Origin: Pseudomonadota bacterium
GTDB lineage: Bacteria; Pseudomonadota; Gammaproteobacteria; Burkholderiales; Ferrovaceae
NCBI GenBank assembly: GCA_021805725.1
Contig: JAJZEH010000016.1
Location: forward strand, 1 to 9,689
Direction: 5' to 3'
DNA length: 9,689 nucleotides
In this document: positions 1-7,978 of the stretch, one piece after another
Position numbering within the stretch: position 1 is the stretch's first letter
How the letters are laid out: the number at the start of each line of letters is the position of its first letter
Translations under genes and position numbers: made by a program
Notes under the pieces: model-generated
The model's database searches: none
What the model saw: only the letters and a program-made list of their open reading frames with translations
Told to the model about the DNA's origin: nothing

Positions 1-854
1 ATGACGGAATTGCAGCCGTGGGCGATGTTGGCAAACGGGCCGCCGTGAATGATGGCGGGGTTGTTTTCCAGGGTCTGCACCAGGTTGGGCTTGATGGCGT
101 CCTTCAGCAGAACGGCCATGGCACCGTGGGCCTTGAGGTCACGCGCGTAAATCGGCTTGCGATCGCCCTGGGTGTAACCGATGATGATGCGGGCCAGACG
201 ATCCTTCAGATCCATCAGCGAGCTGGCCAGACACAGGATGGCCATCACTTCGGAAGCCACCACGATGTCGTAACCGTCTTCACGCACGAAGCCGTTGGCG
301 GTACCGCCCAGACCCACCACGATCTTGCGCAGGGCGCGATCGTTCATGTCCACCACACGCTTCCACTGGATGAGGCGCGGGTCGATGCGCAGCTCATTGC
401 CATGGTTGATGTGGTTGTCGATCAACGCGGCCAACAGGTTGTTGGCTGCAGCGATGGCGTGGAAGTCGCCCGTGAAGTGCAGGTTGATGTCTTCCATTGG
501 GACGATCTGGGCATAGCCGCCGCCTGCCGCACCGCCCTTGACGCCAAATACGGGGCCCAGGGAAGGCTCACGCAGGCAGATCATGGTCTTTTTGCCGATG
601 CGGTTCAGGGCGTCGCCCAGACCCACGGTGGTGGTGGTCTTGCCTTCACCTGCGGGGGTGGGGCTGATGGCCGTCACCAAAATCAGTTTGCCGTCTGGAC
701 GGTCCTTGATACTTTCAAGGTATTCCAGAGAAATCTTTGCCTTGAAATGCCCATACGGCTCGAGATGCTCATCGCTGATGCCCAATTTATCCTTGGCCAC
801 CTTGGCGATGCGTTCCATTTTTGCAGCCTGAGCAATTTCGATATCTGAAGCCAT
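1..854 (-). CDS. ftfL: Formate--tetrahydrofolate ligase, N-terminal part (cut by left edge)
   Basis: Cytosolic enzyme that makes 10-formyl-THF from formate, THF and ATP; in methylotrophs it feeds formate carbon into the serine cycle. Translating the minus strand from ATG 854-852 gives 284 residues without a stop, about half of the family's roughly 555-560. Visible features are the start [11 protein letters not shown], the P-loop-like TPAGEGKT (residues 66-73) followed by [11 protein letters not shown], then [20 protein letters not shown], the FTGDFHAI stretch and the [14 protein letters not shown] stretch, all typical of this family. The start is supported by AGGAG (plus positions 864-868) nine bases upstream. 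It lies 73 bases downstream of gck on the same strand, so co-transcription is likely. The gap holds alternative hairpins (886-919). Identification is by motif recognition and is close to certain; the C-terminal half is outside the window. Confidence 0.96.
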   Translation of the reverse strand, partial: MASDIEIAQAAKMERIAKVAKDKLGISDEHLEPYGHFKAKISLEYLESIKDRPDGKLILVTAISPTPAGEGKTTTTVGLGDALNRIGKKTMICLREPSLGPVFGVKGGAAGGGYAQIVPMEDINLHFTGDFHAIAAANNLLAALIDNHINHGNELRIDPRLIQWKRVVDMNDRALRKIVVGLGGTANGFVREDGYDIVVASEVMAILCLASSLMDLKDRLARIIIGYTQGDRKPIYARDLKAHGAMAVLLKDAIKPNLVQTLENNPAIIHGGPFANIAHGCNSV

Positions 855-885
855 GACAACCTTCTCCTGTTAAATCTTGATTTGT

Positions 886-919
886 GTCAATTTTTTGACC
901 ACGAAGGGGTGGTTCAAAA
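886..919 (-). promoter_or_regulatory. Overlapping alternative hairpins in the gck-ftfL gap
   Basis: In the minus-strand transcript, the arm TTTTGAACCA (919-910) can pair with TGGTCAAAA (901-893) across an eight-base loop, with one bulged A. The same middle segment, GTCAA (899-895), can instead pair with TTGAC (890-886) across a four-base loop. The two pairings share bases and exclude each other. No T-run follows, so neither is a standard intrinsic terminator. The ftfL Shine-Dalgarno (864-868) lies just downstream and is in neither stem. The pairings are seen in the sequence; any role in tuning ftfL relative to gck is inference, and AT-rich stems this weak can arise by chance. Confidence 0.3.
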
Positions 920-927
920 CCCGGAAA

Positions 928-2193
<1,266 letters not shown>

Positions 2194-2230
2194 GGCAAGG
2201 GTCTGTGAGATAATCGAAAGTCGAATTGTA

Positions 2231-2239
2231 GTTATACCA
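2231..2239 (-). promoter_or_regulatory. Candidate extended -10 promoter for gck-ftfL
   Basis: The minus strand reads TGGTATAAC, which fits an extended -10 element (TGn followed by a five-of-six match to TATAAT). No convincing -35 lies 16-18 bases upstream, which extended -10 promoters can do without. The predicted start of transcription would leave a leader of about 30 bases before the gck ATG at 2193. It is seen in sequence only and untested. Confidence 0.35.
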
Positions 2240-2247
2240 GCGGCAGG

Positions 2248-2276
2248 TTGGGAACAGTATCGCTTATAGATATGAA
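2248..2276 (+). promoter_or_regulatory. Candidate sigma-70-like promoter for glyA operon
   Basis: TTGGGA (2248-2253) and TATGAA (2271-2276) are spaced by 17 bases, each matching four of six consensus bases. The match is modest, but the spacing is ideal, the position is in the AT-rich divergent region, and it points towards glyA. It would give a leader of roughly 105 bases that contains the 12-bp palindrome and two small hairpins. If methylotrophy genes here depend on an activator, a weak core promoter would be expected; that is inference. Confidence 0.25.
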
Positions 2277-2287
2277 AAGACTTTACT

Positions 2288-2299
2288 AATTTTAAAATT
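2288..2299. promoter_or_regulatory. Perfect 12-bp AT palindrome in the divergent region
   Basis: AATTTTAAAATT is an exact palindrome in a GC-rich genome, inside the 196-base gap between divergent gck and glyA. It could be an operator, an UP-like element or simply an AT-rich promoter spacer. No known regulator site is recognised in it. Confidence 0.3.
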
Positions 2300-2328
2300 G
2301 TCAGGTTTGTGGCTTAATTGCGGATTAC

Positions 2329-2370
2329 CCTGAGCCATCAGGACCTATCCAAAGACTGCGCTGCGGCGCA
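2329..2370 (+). other. Two small hairpins in the glyA leader
   Basis: CCTGA (2329-2333) pairs perfectly with TCAGG (2338-2342) across a four-base loop, and GGAT (2322-2325) with ATCC (2347-2350) could extend this stem beyond an internal loop. TGCGC (2357-2361) pairs with GCGCA (2366-2370) across the loop TGCG, ending seven bases before the glyA Shine-Dalgarno. The pairs are real in sequence but short. No known riboswitch class (glycine, THF, SAM) is recognised, and function is unknown. Confidence 0.3.
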
Positions 2371-2376
2371 ACATCC

Positions 2377-2382
2377 AGGAGG
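2377..2382 (+). promoter_or_regulatory. Shine-Dalgarno that fixes the glyA GTG start
   Basis: A perfect AGGAGG ends seven bases before GTG 2390. It decides the start: the reading frame is open further upstream to a TTG at 2318, but that extension has no ribosome site and no counterpart in the SHMT family, while the protein from 2390 begins like other GlyA proteins. Confidence 0.85.
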
Positions 2383-2389
2383 TTTGACC

Positions 2390-3637
2390 GTGTTTGATTC
2401 CAGAAAGCTCATCGCCGATACTGATCCCGAATTGTGGAGCGCAATACAGAAGGAATATCGCCGCCAGGAAGACCATATCGAGCTGATCGCCTCTGAGAAC
2501 TATACCAGCCCTTCCGTGCTTCAGGCACAAGGTTCGGTGTTGACCAATAAATACGCCGAAGGCTATCCCGGCAAGCGCTACTACGGCGGCTGCGAATTCG
2601 TGGACATCGCCGAGCAGCTGGCCATCGATCGCGTCAAGAAGCTCTTCGGTGCCGAATACGCCAACGTCCAGCCCCATTCCGGCTCACAAGCCAATGCGGC
2701 CGTGTACATGGCCATGCTGCAGCCCGGCGACACGGTGCTGGGCATGTCGCTGGCCCACGGCGGCCACCTCACCCACGGCGCCTCCGTCAACTTCAGCGGT
2801 AAACTCTACAAGTCCGTGGCCTATGGTCTTAACCCCGATACCGAACAGATCGACTACGCCGAAGTGCAGCGCTTGGCCGAGGAACACAAGCCCAAGATGA
2901 TCGTGGCTGGTGCCTCTGCCTATTCCATGGTCATCGACTGGAAGCGCTTTCGCGAAATCGCCGATAGCGTGGGTGCCTACCTGATGGTGGACATGGCCCA
3001 CTACGCCGGCCTCATCGCCGTGGGCGAATACCCCAGCCCAATCGGCATTGCCCATTTCGTCACTTCCACCACGCACAAAACCCTGCGCGGCCCCCGCGGC
3101 GGCGTCATCCTGTCTTCGGCAGAATTTGAAAAGCCCCTGAATTCCATGATTTTCCCGGGCATCCAGGGCGGCCCGCTGATGCATGTCATCGCGGCCAAGG
3201 CCACCGCTTTCAACGAAGCGCTGAAGCCCGAGTTCAAGGATTACCAGCAAAAGGTCAAGGCCAACGCCAAGGCCATGGCAGCCACCTTCATCGAGCGCGG
3301 ACTGCGCATCGTCTCGGGCGGCACTGAAAGCCACCTGTTCCTGATGGATCTGCGCGCCAAGAAGATTACGGGCAAGGACACCGAGGCTGCCTTGGGTCGT
3401 GCCCACATCACCGTTAACAAGAATGCCATTCCGAATGATCCGGAAAAGCCATTCGTCACCTCGGGCATCCGGATTGGCACACCCGCCATGACCACCCGGG
3501 GATTTGGTGTCGCCGAAGCCCAAAAGGTGGCACACCTGATTTCAGATGTCCTGGACGCGCCAGGCGACGACGTCACCACGCAACGCGTGATTGGCGAAGT
3601 CAGCGCCCTGTGCAGCAAGTTCCCGGTTTACGGCTAA
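2390..3637 (+). CDS. glyA: Serine hydroxymethyltransferase
   Basis: PLP enzyme that condenses glycine with 5,10-methylene-THF to give serine, the C1 entry reaction of the serine cycle. From the GTG start it has 415 residues, matching E. coli GlyA (417). Visible motifs are [18 protein letters not shown], the [20 protein letters not shown] block, [12 protein letters not shown], the [12 protein letters not shown] stretch and the PLP-lysine site [12 protein letters not shown] with the Schiff-base lysine at residue 230 (codon 3077-3079). The start is set by the AGGAGG at 2377-2382. It is first in the plus-strand run, 60 bases before sga, and divergent from gck. Its place among serine-cycle genes suggests a methylotrophy-dedicated copy; whether the genome has a second housekeeping glyA cannot be seen here. 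Confidence 0.97.
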   Translation: MFDSRKLIADTDPELWSAIQKEYRRQEDHIELIASENYTSPSVLQAQGSVLTNKYAEGYPGKRYYGGCEFVDIAEQLAIDRVKKLFGAEYANVQPHSGSQANAAVYMAMLQPGDTVLGMSLAHGGHLTHGASVNFSGKLYKSVAYGLNPDTEQIDYAEVQRLAEEHKPKMIVAGASAYSMVIDWKRFREIADSVGAYLMVDMAHYAGLIAVGEYPSPIGIAHFVTSTTHKTLRGPRGGVILSSAEFEKPLNSMIFPGIQGGPLMHVIAAKATAFNEALKPEFKDYQQKVKANAKAMAATFIERGLRIVSGGTESHLFLMDLRAKKITGKDTEAALGRAHITVNKNAIPNDPEKPFVTSGIRIGTPAMTTRGFGVAEAQKVAHLISDVLDAPGDDVTTQRVIGEVSALCSKFPVYG

Positions 3638-3697
3638 GCAACACGCCTTTCACCCTACAGATCGACACTATATTTAGCGCTTGAGGAGATTGAGATC

Positions 3698-4888
3698 ATG
3701 GCTGGACAGAATTTTCTGTTTGTACCCGGACCCACCAACGTACCAGCCCGCATCCAGCGGGCCATGATGGTACCGATGGAAGACCATCGCTCGCCCAAAT
3801 TCCCTGAACTGGCCCTGGAAGTGATTCAGGGTCTGAAGAAGGTGTTCAAAACCGAAAGGGGCACGCCCATCGTGTTTCCCTCCTCCGGCACCGGTTGCTG
3901 GGAAGCCGCGCTGACCAACTGCCTCAACGTGGGTGACAAGGTCCTGGCCTCGCGCTTTGGCCAGTTCAGCCACCTGTGGATCGACATGTGCCAGCGTCTG
4001 GGCTTTGAAGTGGAAATCATCGACGTGGAATGGGGCGAAGGCGCTCCTCCCGATCGTTACCTCGCAGCCCTGCAGGCCGACAAGGCCCACAAGATCAAGG
4101 CGGTACTGGTGTGCCAGAACGAAACCGCCACCGGCGTGACGAGCGACGTGCCTGCCATCCGCAAGGCCATGGACAGTGCCGGCCACCCCGCCCTATTGTT
4201 TGTGGACTCGGTCAGCGCCCTGGGCAGCATCGATTTCCGCATGGACGAATGGAAAGTGGACGTGTGCGTCTCCGGTTCGCAAAAGGGCCTGATGTTGCCC
4301 GCCGGCATGGGCGTGACCTGCGTCAGCGAAAAGGCCCTGGCCGCACGCCAGACCGCCACGCACCCGCGCTGCTACTTTGACTACATGGACATGGTCAAGA
4401 ACAACGCCTCGGGCTACTTTCCCTACACCCCCTCCATCCCCATGCTCTATGGCATGAAGGAAGCCTTGAAGACCATCGAGGAAGAAGGCCTGGAAAACAT
4501 CCTGGCCCGTCATGCCTACCTCGCCGGCGGCGTGCGCGCTGCCGTGCTGGAAGGCTGGGGACTCAAGCTGTGCGCCAAGGATCCCAAGTGGTACTCGGAC
4601 ACCGTCTCGGCCATCCTGGTCCCCGAAGGCTTCGATGCTGCCAAGGTCATTGCACGCGCTTATGCACGCTACAACCTGTCGCTGGGTGCAGGTCTGTCCA
4701 AGGTCGCCGGCAAGGTCTTCCGCATCGGCCACCTGGGTGACCTCAACGAACTGATGTTGATGGGTGCCATCGCCGGGGCCGAAATGGCCATGCTGGACAT
4801 CGGCATTCCCGTCAAGGCGGGCAGCGGTGTGGCCGCAGCATCGGCCTACTGGCGCAAGAACCAGGACCAGGCACGGGCGGCAGCATGA
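3698..4888 (+). CDS. sga: Serine--glyoxylate aminotransferase
   Basis: Class V PLP aminotransferase that moves the amino group from serine to glyoxylate, giving hydroxypyruvate and regenerating glycine for GlyA. It has 396 residues, close to methylotroph SgaA (about 400). Visible features are FVPGPTNVPARIQRAM near the N-terminus, FPSSGTGCWEAALTN, the FVDSVSALGSIDFRMDEWKV stretch, the lysine site VSGSQKGLMLPAGMG with the probable Schiff-base lysine at residue 196, and the C-terminal VFRIGHLGDLNE with Arg342, the likely substrate-carboxylate binder. ATG 3698 has GAGGAG at 3683-3688 nine bases upstream. Its stop overlaps the hprA start as ATGA, implying translational coupling between consecutive pathway steps. 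It could also use alanine or other donors, as family members do, but context strongly favours serine-glyoxylate. Confidence 0.96.
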   Translation: MAGQNFLFVPGPTNVPARIQRAMMVPMEDHRSPKFPELALEVIQGLKKVFKTERGTPIVFPSSGTGCWEAALTNCLNVGDKVLASRFGQFSHLWIDMCQRLGFEVEIIDVEWGEGAPPDRYLAALQADKAHKIKAVLVCQNETATGVTSDVPAIRKAMDSAGHPALLFVDSVSALGSIDFRMDEWKVDVCVSGSQKGLMLPAGMGVTCVSEKALAARQTATHPRCYFDYMDMVKNNASGYFPYTPSIPMLYGMKEALKTIEEEGLENILARHAYLAGGVRAAVLEGWGLKLCAKDPKWYSDTVSAILVPEGFDAAKVIARAYARYNLSLGAGLSKVAGKVFRIGHLGDLNELMLMGAIAGAEMAMLDIGIPVKAGSGVAAASAYWRKNQDQARAAA

Positions 4889-5838
4889 CAGGTAAAGTCG
4901 TTTTTCTCGATCGCGCCTCATTGAAGGCGCAGGTGCGCAAGCCGGCCTTTGCGGATGAGTACGTGGAGTTCGAGAAAACCACCTCCCAGCAAATCGTGGA
5001 GCGCCTGCAGGGCGCCACGGTGGCCATCACCAACAAGGTGCCTCTGCGCGAGGAGACACTCAAGCAGTTGCCGCGCCTGAAGATGATTGCCGTGGCTGCC
5101 ACGGGGTATGACGTCATCGACATTCCCTACTGCAAGTCCCATGGCATTGCCGTGGCCAACATCCGCAACTACGCCACGCATACCGTGCCGGAACACGCCT
5201 TTGCGCTGATCCTGGCCCTGCGTCGCAACATCCTGGCCTACCGTGAGGATGTGGAAGCGGGCGTGTGGCAGAAGTCCGACCAGTTCTGCTTCTTCACCCA
5301 CACCATCGGCGACCTGCACGGCGCCACCCTCGGCATCATCGGTGAGGGCGTGCTGGGTCGGGCTACAGCCCACATCGCCGAGAAGGGTTTTGGCATGCGC
5401 GTGCTCTATGCCGACCATGTACCGCCCAAGATGGAAGGGGTCACCTTCACCCCGATGGAACAGGTGCTGGCCGAATCCGACGTCATCTCGCTGCATTGCC
5501 CATTGACCCCCGATACCAAGAACATCATCGGCATCAACGAACTGCGCAAGATGAAGCGCAGCGCCATCCTGATCAACACCTCGCGCGGTGGCCTGGTGGA
5601 CGAGACCGCACTGATCCAGGCACTGGACGAAGGCCTGATTGCCGGGGCCGGGTTTGACGTCATCACGAGCGAACCGCCCAAGAACGGCCATCCGTTCCTG
5701 GACATTCGTCGCCCCAACTTCATCCTCACCCCGCACGTGGCCTGGGCTTCTGATGGCGCCATGCAGTTTCTGGCCGATCAGCTCATCGACAACATCGAAG
5801 CCTGGCAAAAAGGAACGCCGCAGCATCTCGTGACGTGA
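4885..5838 (+). CDS. hprA: Hydroxypyruvate reductase (NAD(P)H-dependent)
   Basis: D-2-hydroxyacid dehydrogenase that reduces hydroxypyruvate to D-glycerate, the substrate of Gck. It has 317 residues; the Methylorubrum HprA is about 314. The Rossmann motif is GIIGEGVLG with GxGxxG at residues 153-158, where methylotroph homologues usually read GYGALG. The catalytic set is present: Arg234 in NTSRGGLVDE, Glu263 in SEPPKNGHPF and His284 in LTPHVAWAS. Also seen are the family blocks LKMIAVAATGYDVIDI and VANIRNYATHTVPEHAFALI. Its ATG overlaps the sga stop by four bases and has only a weak purine-rich site, so it probably depends on coupling to sga. Its stop codon sits inside a short hairpin (5834-5847), and a second, stronger hairpin precedes mtkA. 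Glyoxylate reductase activity is possible as a side function. Confidence 0.95.
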   Translation: MTGKVVFLDRASLKAQVRKPAFADEYVEFEKTTSQQIVERLQGATVAITNKVPLREETLKQLPRLKMIAVAATGYDVIDIPYCKSHGIAVANIRNYATHTVPEHAFALILALRRNILAYREDVEAGVWQKSDQFCFFTHTIGDLHGATLGIIGEGVLGRATAHIAEKGFGMRVLYADHVPPKMEGVTFTPMEQVLAESDVISLHCPLTPDTKNIIGINELRKMKRSAILINTSRGGLVDETALIQALDEGLIAGAGFDVITSEPPKNGHPFLDIRRPNFILTPHVAWASDGAMQFLADQLIDNIEAWQKGTPQHLVT

Positions 5839-5847
5839 TTCATCACG
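5834..5847 (+). other. Small hairpin across the hprA stop codon
   Basis: CGTGA (5834-5838) pairs with TCACG (5843-5847) around a four-base loop; the hprA TGA is 5836-5838. The stem is short and has no T-run. It lies 22 bases before the mtkA leader hairpin and could serve as a 3'-end protector or simply be chance. Confidence 0.3.
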
Positions 5848-5869
5848 CGATCGAGCGGTTTTCCACACG

Positions 5870-5913
5870 CGCCTCCTGCTATCATTGCCGTAACGATAAC
5901 AGGAGGCGTTTTT
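5870..5913 (+). promoter_or_regulatory. mtkA leader hairpin plus T-run that contains the mtkA Shine-Dalgarno
   Basis: CGCCTCCTG (5870-5878) pairs perfectly with CAGGAGGCG (5900-5908). Inside, after a C-A mismatch, TATC (5880-5883) pairs with GATA (5895-5898), then TT (5885-5886) with AA (5892-5893). Five T residues follow directly (5909-5913), then C and the mtkA ATG at 5915. The 3' arm contains the only Shine-Dalgarno of mtkA, AGGAGG (5901-5906). The shape is therefore both that of an intrinsic terminator and that of a start-site sequestering stem. The structure is seen directly; its effect on expression is inference. It may limit mtkA-mtkB-mcl output relative to glyA-sga-hprA or respond to an unknown signal. 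Confidence 0.65.
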
Positions 5914-5914
5914 C

Positions 5915-7084
5915 ATGGATATTCACGAGTATCAGGCCAAGGAGTTGCTGGCTGGCTTTGGGGTTCCCGTGCCCCGTGGCAGTGTGGCCTACAGTCCCGA
6001 TCAGGCCGTTTATGTGGCCACCGAACTGGGTGGCTGGCATTGGGCCGTCAAGGCCCAGGTCCACGCCGGAGGACGGGGCAAGGCAGGCGGCATCAAGCTG
6101 TGCCGCACCTACGGCGAAGTGGCACAGGCCGCCAAGGACCTGTTGGGCAAGACGCTGGTCACGCACCAGACCGGGCCGGAAGGCAAGGCCGTGCAGCGCC
6201 TGTACATCGAAGTGGCCGAGCCCTTCGAGCGTGAAATCTACCTGGGCTTCGTACTGGACCGGCGTGCCCAGCGCATCCGCGTGGTAGCCTCGGCCCAGGG
6301 CGGCATGGAAATCGAGGAAATTGCCAAAACCAATCCTGATTCATTGCGCCAGGTGCAGGTGGAGCCGGCCGTGGGGCTGCAACAATTTCAGGCGCGCGAA
6401 CTTGCATTTGGATTGGGTCTTAACATCAAGCAGGTCAGCCGGGCCGTGACGGCCATCATGGGTTGCTATCGCGCCTTCCGCGACCTCGATGCCACCATGG
6501 TGGAAATCAATCCGCTGGTGGTCACCAAGGACAACCGGGTGCTGGCGCTCGACGCCAAGATGTCCTTCGACGACAACGCCCTGTTCCGCCGTCCCCGCAT
6601 CACCGAAATGCGCGACCCCTCGCAGGAAGATCCGCGTGAAGCCCAGGCCAACCAGCATGGACTGAATTATGTGGGGCTCTCGGGCGACATCGGCTGCATC
6701 ATCAATGGCGCGGGACTTGCCATGGCCACCATGGACATGATCAAGTACGCCGGGGGCGAACCCGCCAACTTTCTGGACGTGGGTGGCGGCGCCTCGCCCG
6801 AACGCGTAGCCGAAGCCTTTCGCCTGGTGCTGTCGGACAAGAACGTGAAGGCCATCCTGGTCAACATCTTTGCCGGCATCAACCGCTGCGACTGGGTGGC
6901 TGAAGGAGTGGTGCAGGCGGCCCGTGGCCTCAAGGTGCCGCTCATCGTGCGCCTTGCCGGCACCAACGTGGAAGCAGGTCAGAAAATCATTCAAGAGAGC
7001 GGCCTGCCCATCATCAGCGCCAACACGCTGGCAGAAGCCGCAGAAAAAGCCGTTGCTGCCGCCCGAGGAGGTCTGGATTCATGA
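5915..7084 (+). CDS. mtkA: Malate--CoA ligase (malate thiokinase), beta subunit
   Basis: ATP-grasp subunit of malate thiokinase, which with MtkB makes L-malyl-CoA from malate, CoA and ATP. It has 389 residues, the usual length. It starts [20 protein letters not shown] like all SucC/MtkA proteins, with the ATP-grasp segment [17 protein letters not shown] (46-62), EINPLVV (197-203), the metal-site aspartate in [13 protein letters not shown] (210-222) and the ligase domain [19 protein letters not shown] (257-275) with NFLDVGGGA (285-293). Blocks such as [25 protein letters not shown] and [15 protein letters not shown] agree from memory with MtkA rather than SucC, and mcl nearby supports malate as substrate. 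The start is set by AGGAGG (5901-5906, eight-base spacing), which is buried in the leader hairpin. It overlaps mtkB by ATGA. A housekeeping SucC is the alternative, judged unlikely. Confidence 0.93.
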   Translation: MDIHEYQAKELLAGFGVPVPRGSVAYSPDQAVYVATELGGWHWAVKAQVHAGGRGKAGGIKLCRTYGEVAQAAKDLLGKTLVTHQTGPEGKAVQRLYIEVAEPFEREIYLGFVLDRRAQRIRVVASAQGGMEIEEIAKTNPDSLRQVQVEPAVGLQQFQARELAFGLGLNIKQVSRAVTAIMGCYRAFRDLDATMVEINPLVVTKDNRVLALDAKMSFDDNALFRRPRITEMRDPSQEDPREAQANQHGLNYVGLSGDIGCIINGAGLAMATMDMIKYAGGEPANFLDVGGGASPERVAEAFRLVLSDKNVKAILVNIFAGINRCDWVAEGVVQAARGLKVPLIVRLAGTNVEAGQKIIQESGLPIISANTLAEAAEKAVAAARGGLDS

Positions 7085-7968
7085 GTATTCTCATCAATGA
7101 ACGCACGCGCGTGATCGTGCAGGGGTTTACCGGCGACAAGGCCACCTTTCACGCCAGGGAAATGATTCAATACGGCACCAATGTGGTGGGTGGTGTCACC
7201 CCCGGCAAGGGCCATCAAAAACATCTGGAACGCCCCGTCTTTGATACCGTCAAGGACGCTGTGGCCGCCACCGGCGCGGAAGCAAGCCTCGCCTTCGTGC
7301 CGCCCGCCTATGCCGCCGACGCCCTGATGGAAGCGGCCGATGCCGGGTTGCGCCTGGTGTGCATCATCACCGACGGCATTCCGGCCCAGGACATGATGCG
7401 GGTCAAACGCTATCTGATGCGCTATCCCAAGGACAAACGCACCATGGTGGTGGGCCCCAACTGTGCCGGCATCATCAGTGCCGGCAAAGCCATGCTGGGC
7501 ATCATGCCTGGCCACATCTACAAGCGCGGCAACGTGGGCATCGTCTCGCGCTCCGGCACACTGGGCTATGAAGCTGCCGCCCAGATGACGGCGCTGGGCA
7601 TTGGCGTGTCCACCAGTGTCGGCATTGGCGGCGACCCCATCAACGGCAGTTCCTTCCTGGACCACATGGCGCTCTTCGAAGAAGATCCCGAAACCCATGC
7701 GGTGGTGATGATTGGCGAAATCGGCGGCTCGCAGGAAGCCGAAGCCTCGCAATGGATCAAGGAGCACATGACGAAACCGGTGGTGGGTTATGTGGCCGGC
7801 CTGACTGCGCCCAAGGGCCGCCGCATGGGCCATGCCGGTGCCATCATTTCCGCCGAAGGCGACACCGCGGCGGAGAAGGCCGAGATCATGCAGTCCTACG
7901 GGTTGTTTGTCTCGCCCAGCGCTGCCGAGCTGGGCAGCACCGTGGCACGCGCCCTGGCCTCCCTATAA
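7081..7968 (+). CDS. mtkB: Malate--CoA ligase (malate thiokinase), alpha subunit
   Basis: CoA-binding, phosphohistidine-carrying subunit partnering MtkA. It has 295 residues, as in other MtkB proteins. Motifs in order are [17 protein letters not shown] (N-terminal CoA-binding Rossmann part), [71 protein letters not shown], the [19 protein letters not shown] block, [11 protein letters not shown] and the phosphohistidine site [18 protein letters not shown] with His251 (codon 7831-7833). The sequences [13 protein letters not shown] and [15 protein letters not shown] match MtkB-type proteins. The start ATG overlaps the mtkA stop, and GAGGAGG (7065-7071) lies nine bases upstream, giving strong coupled translation and equal subunits. 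It ends ten bases before mcl; many methylotroph clusters have ppc at that position. Confidence 0.94.
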   Translation: MSILINERTRVIVQGFTGDKATFHAREMIQYGTNVVGGVTPGKGHQKHLERPVFDTVKDAVAATGAEASLAFVPPAYAADALMEAADAGLRLVCIITDGIPAQDMMRVKRYLMRYPKDKRTMVVGPNCAGIISAGKAMLGIMPGHIYKRGNVGIVSRSGTLGYEAAAQMTALGIGVSTSVGIGGDPINGSSFLDHMALFEEDPETHAVVMIGEIGGSQEAEASQWIKEHMTKPVVGYVAGLTAPKGRRMGHAGAIISAEGDTAAEKAEIMQSYGLFVSPSAAELGSTVARALASL

Positions 7969-7978
7969 GGATCTGCCC

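Noticed and set aside
18..848. Long plus-strand ORF opposite ftfL, with a similar one opposite gck at 1291-2208
   Set aside because: These are antisense open frames caused by high-GC codon use of the real genes; their translations are His/Gly/Gln/Asp-rich and match no family.
2210..2235. LysR-type (QscR-like) binding site formed by ATAA and TTAT ends
   Set aside because: The matching ends are only four bases long and the interior has no dyad; not enough to call a site.
2318..2389. Upstream extension of glyA to a TTG at 2318
   Set aside because: No ribosome site at TTG and no family counterpart for the extra 24 residues; a perfect AGGAGG points to GTG 2390.
3638..3697. Separate promoter for sga from TATATT at 3669-3674
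   Set aside because: A good -10-like hexamer, but CCTTTC at the expected -35 position is no match, and the 60-base gap is short for an operon break.
5915..7968. Reading mtkAB as succinyl-CoA synthetase sucCD
   Set aside because: Sequence blocks remembered from MtkA and MtkB, and the position next to mcl among serine-cycle genes, favour malate thiokinase. A tree of SucC/MtkA proteins would settle it.
7832..7978. Upstream in-frame extension of mcl into mtkB
   Set aside because: The added residues are a Pro/Arg-rich shadow of mtkB, while ATG 7979 has AAGGA and begins the family N-terminus.
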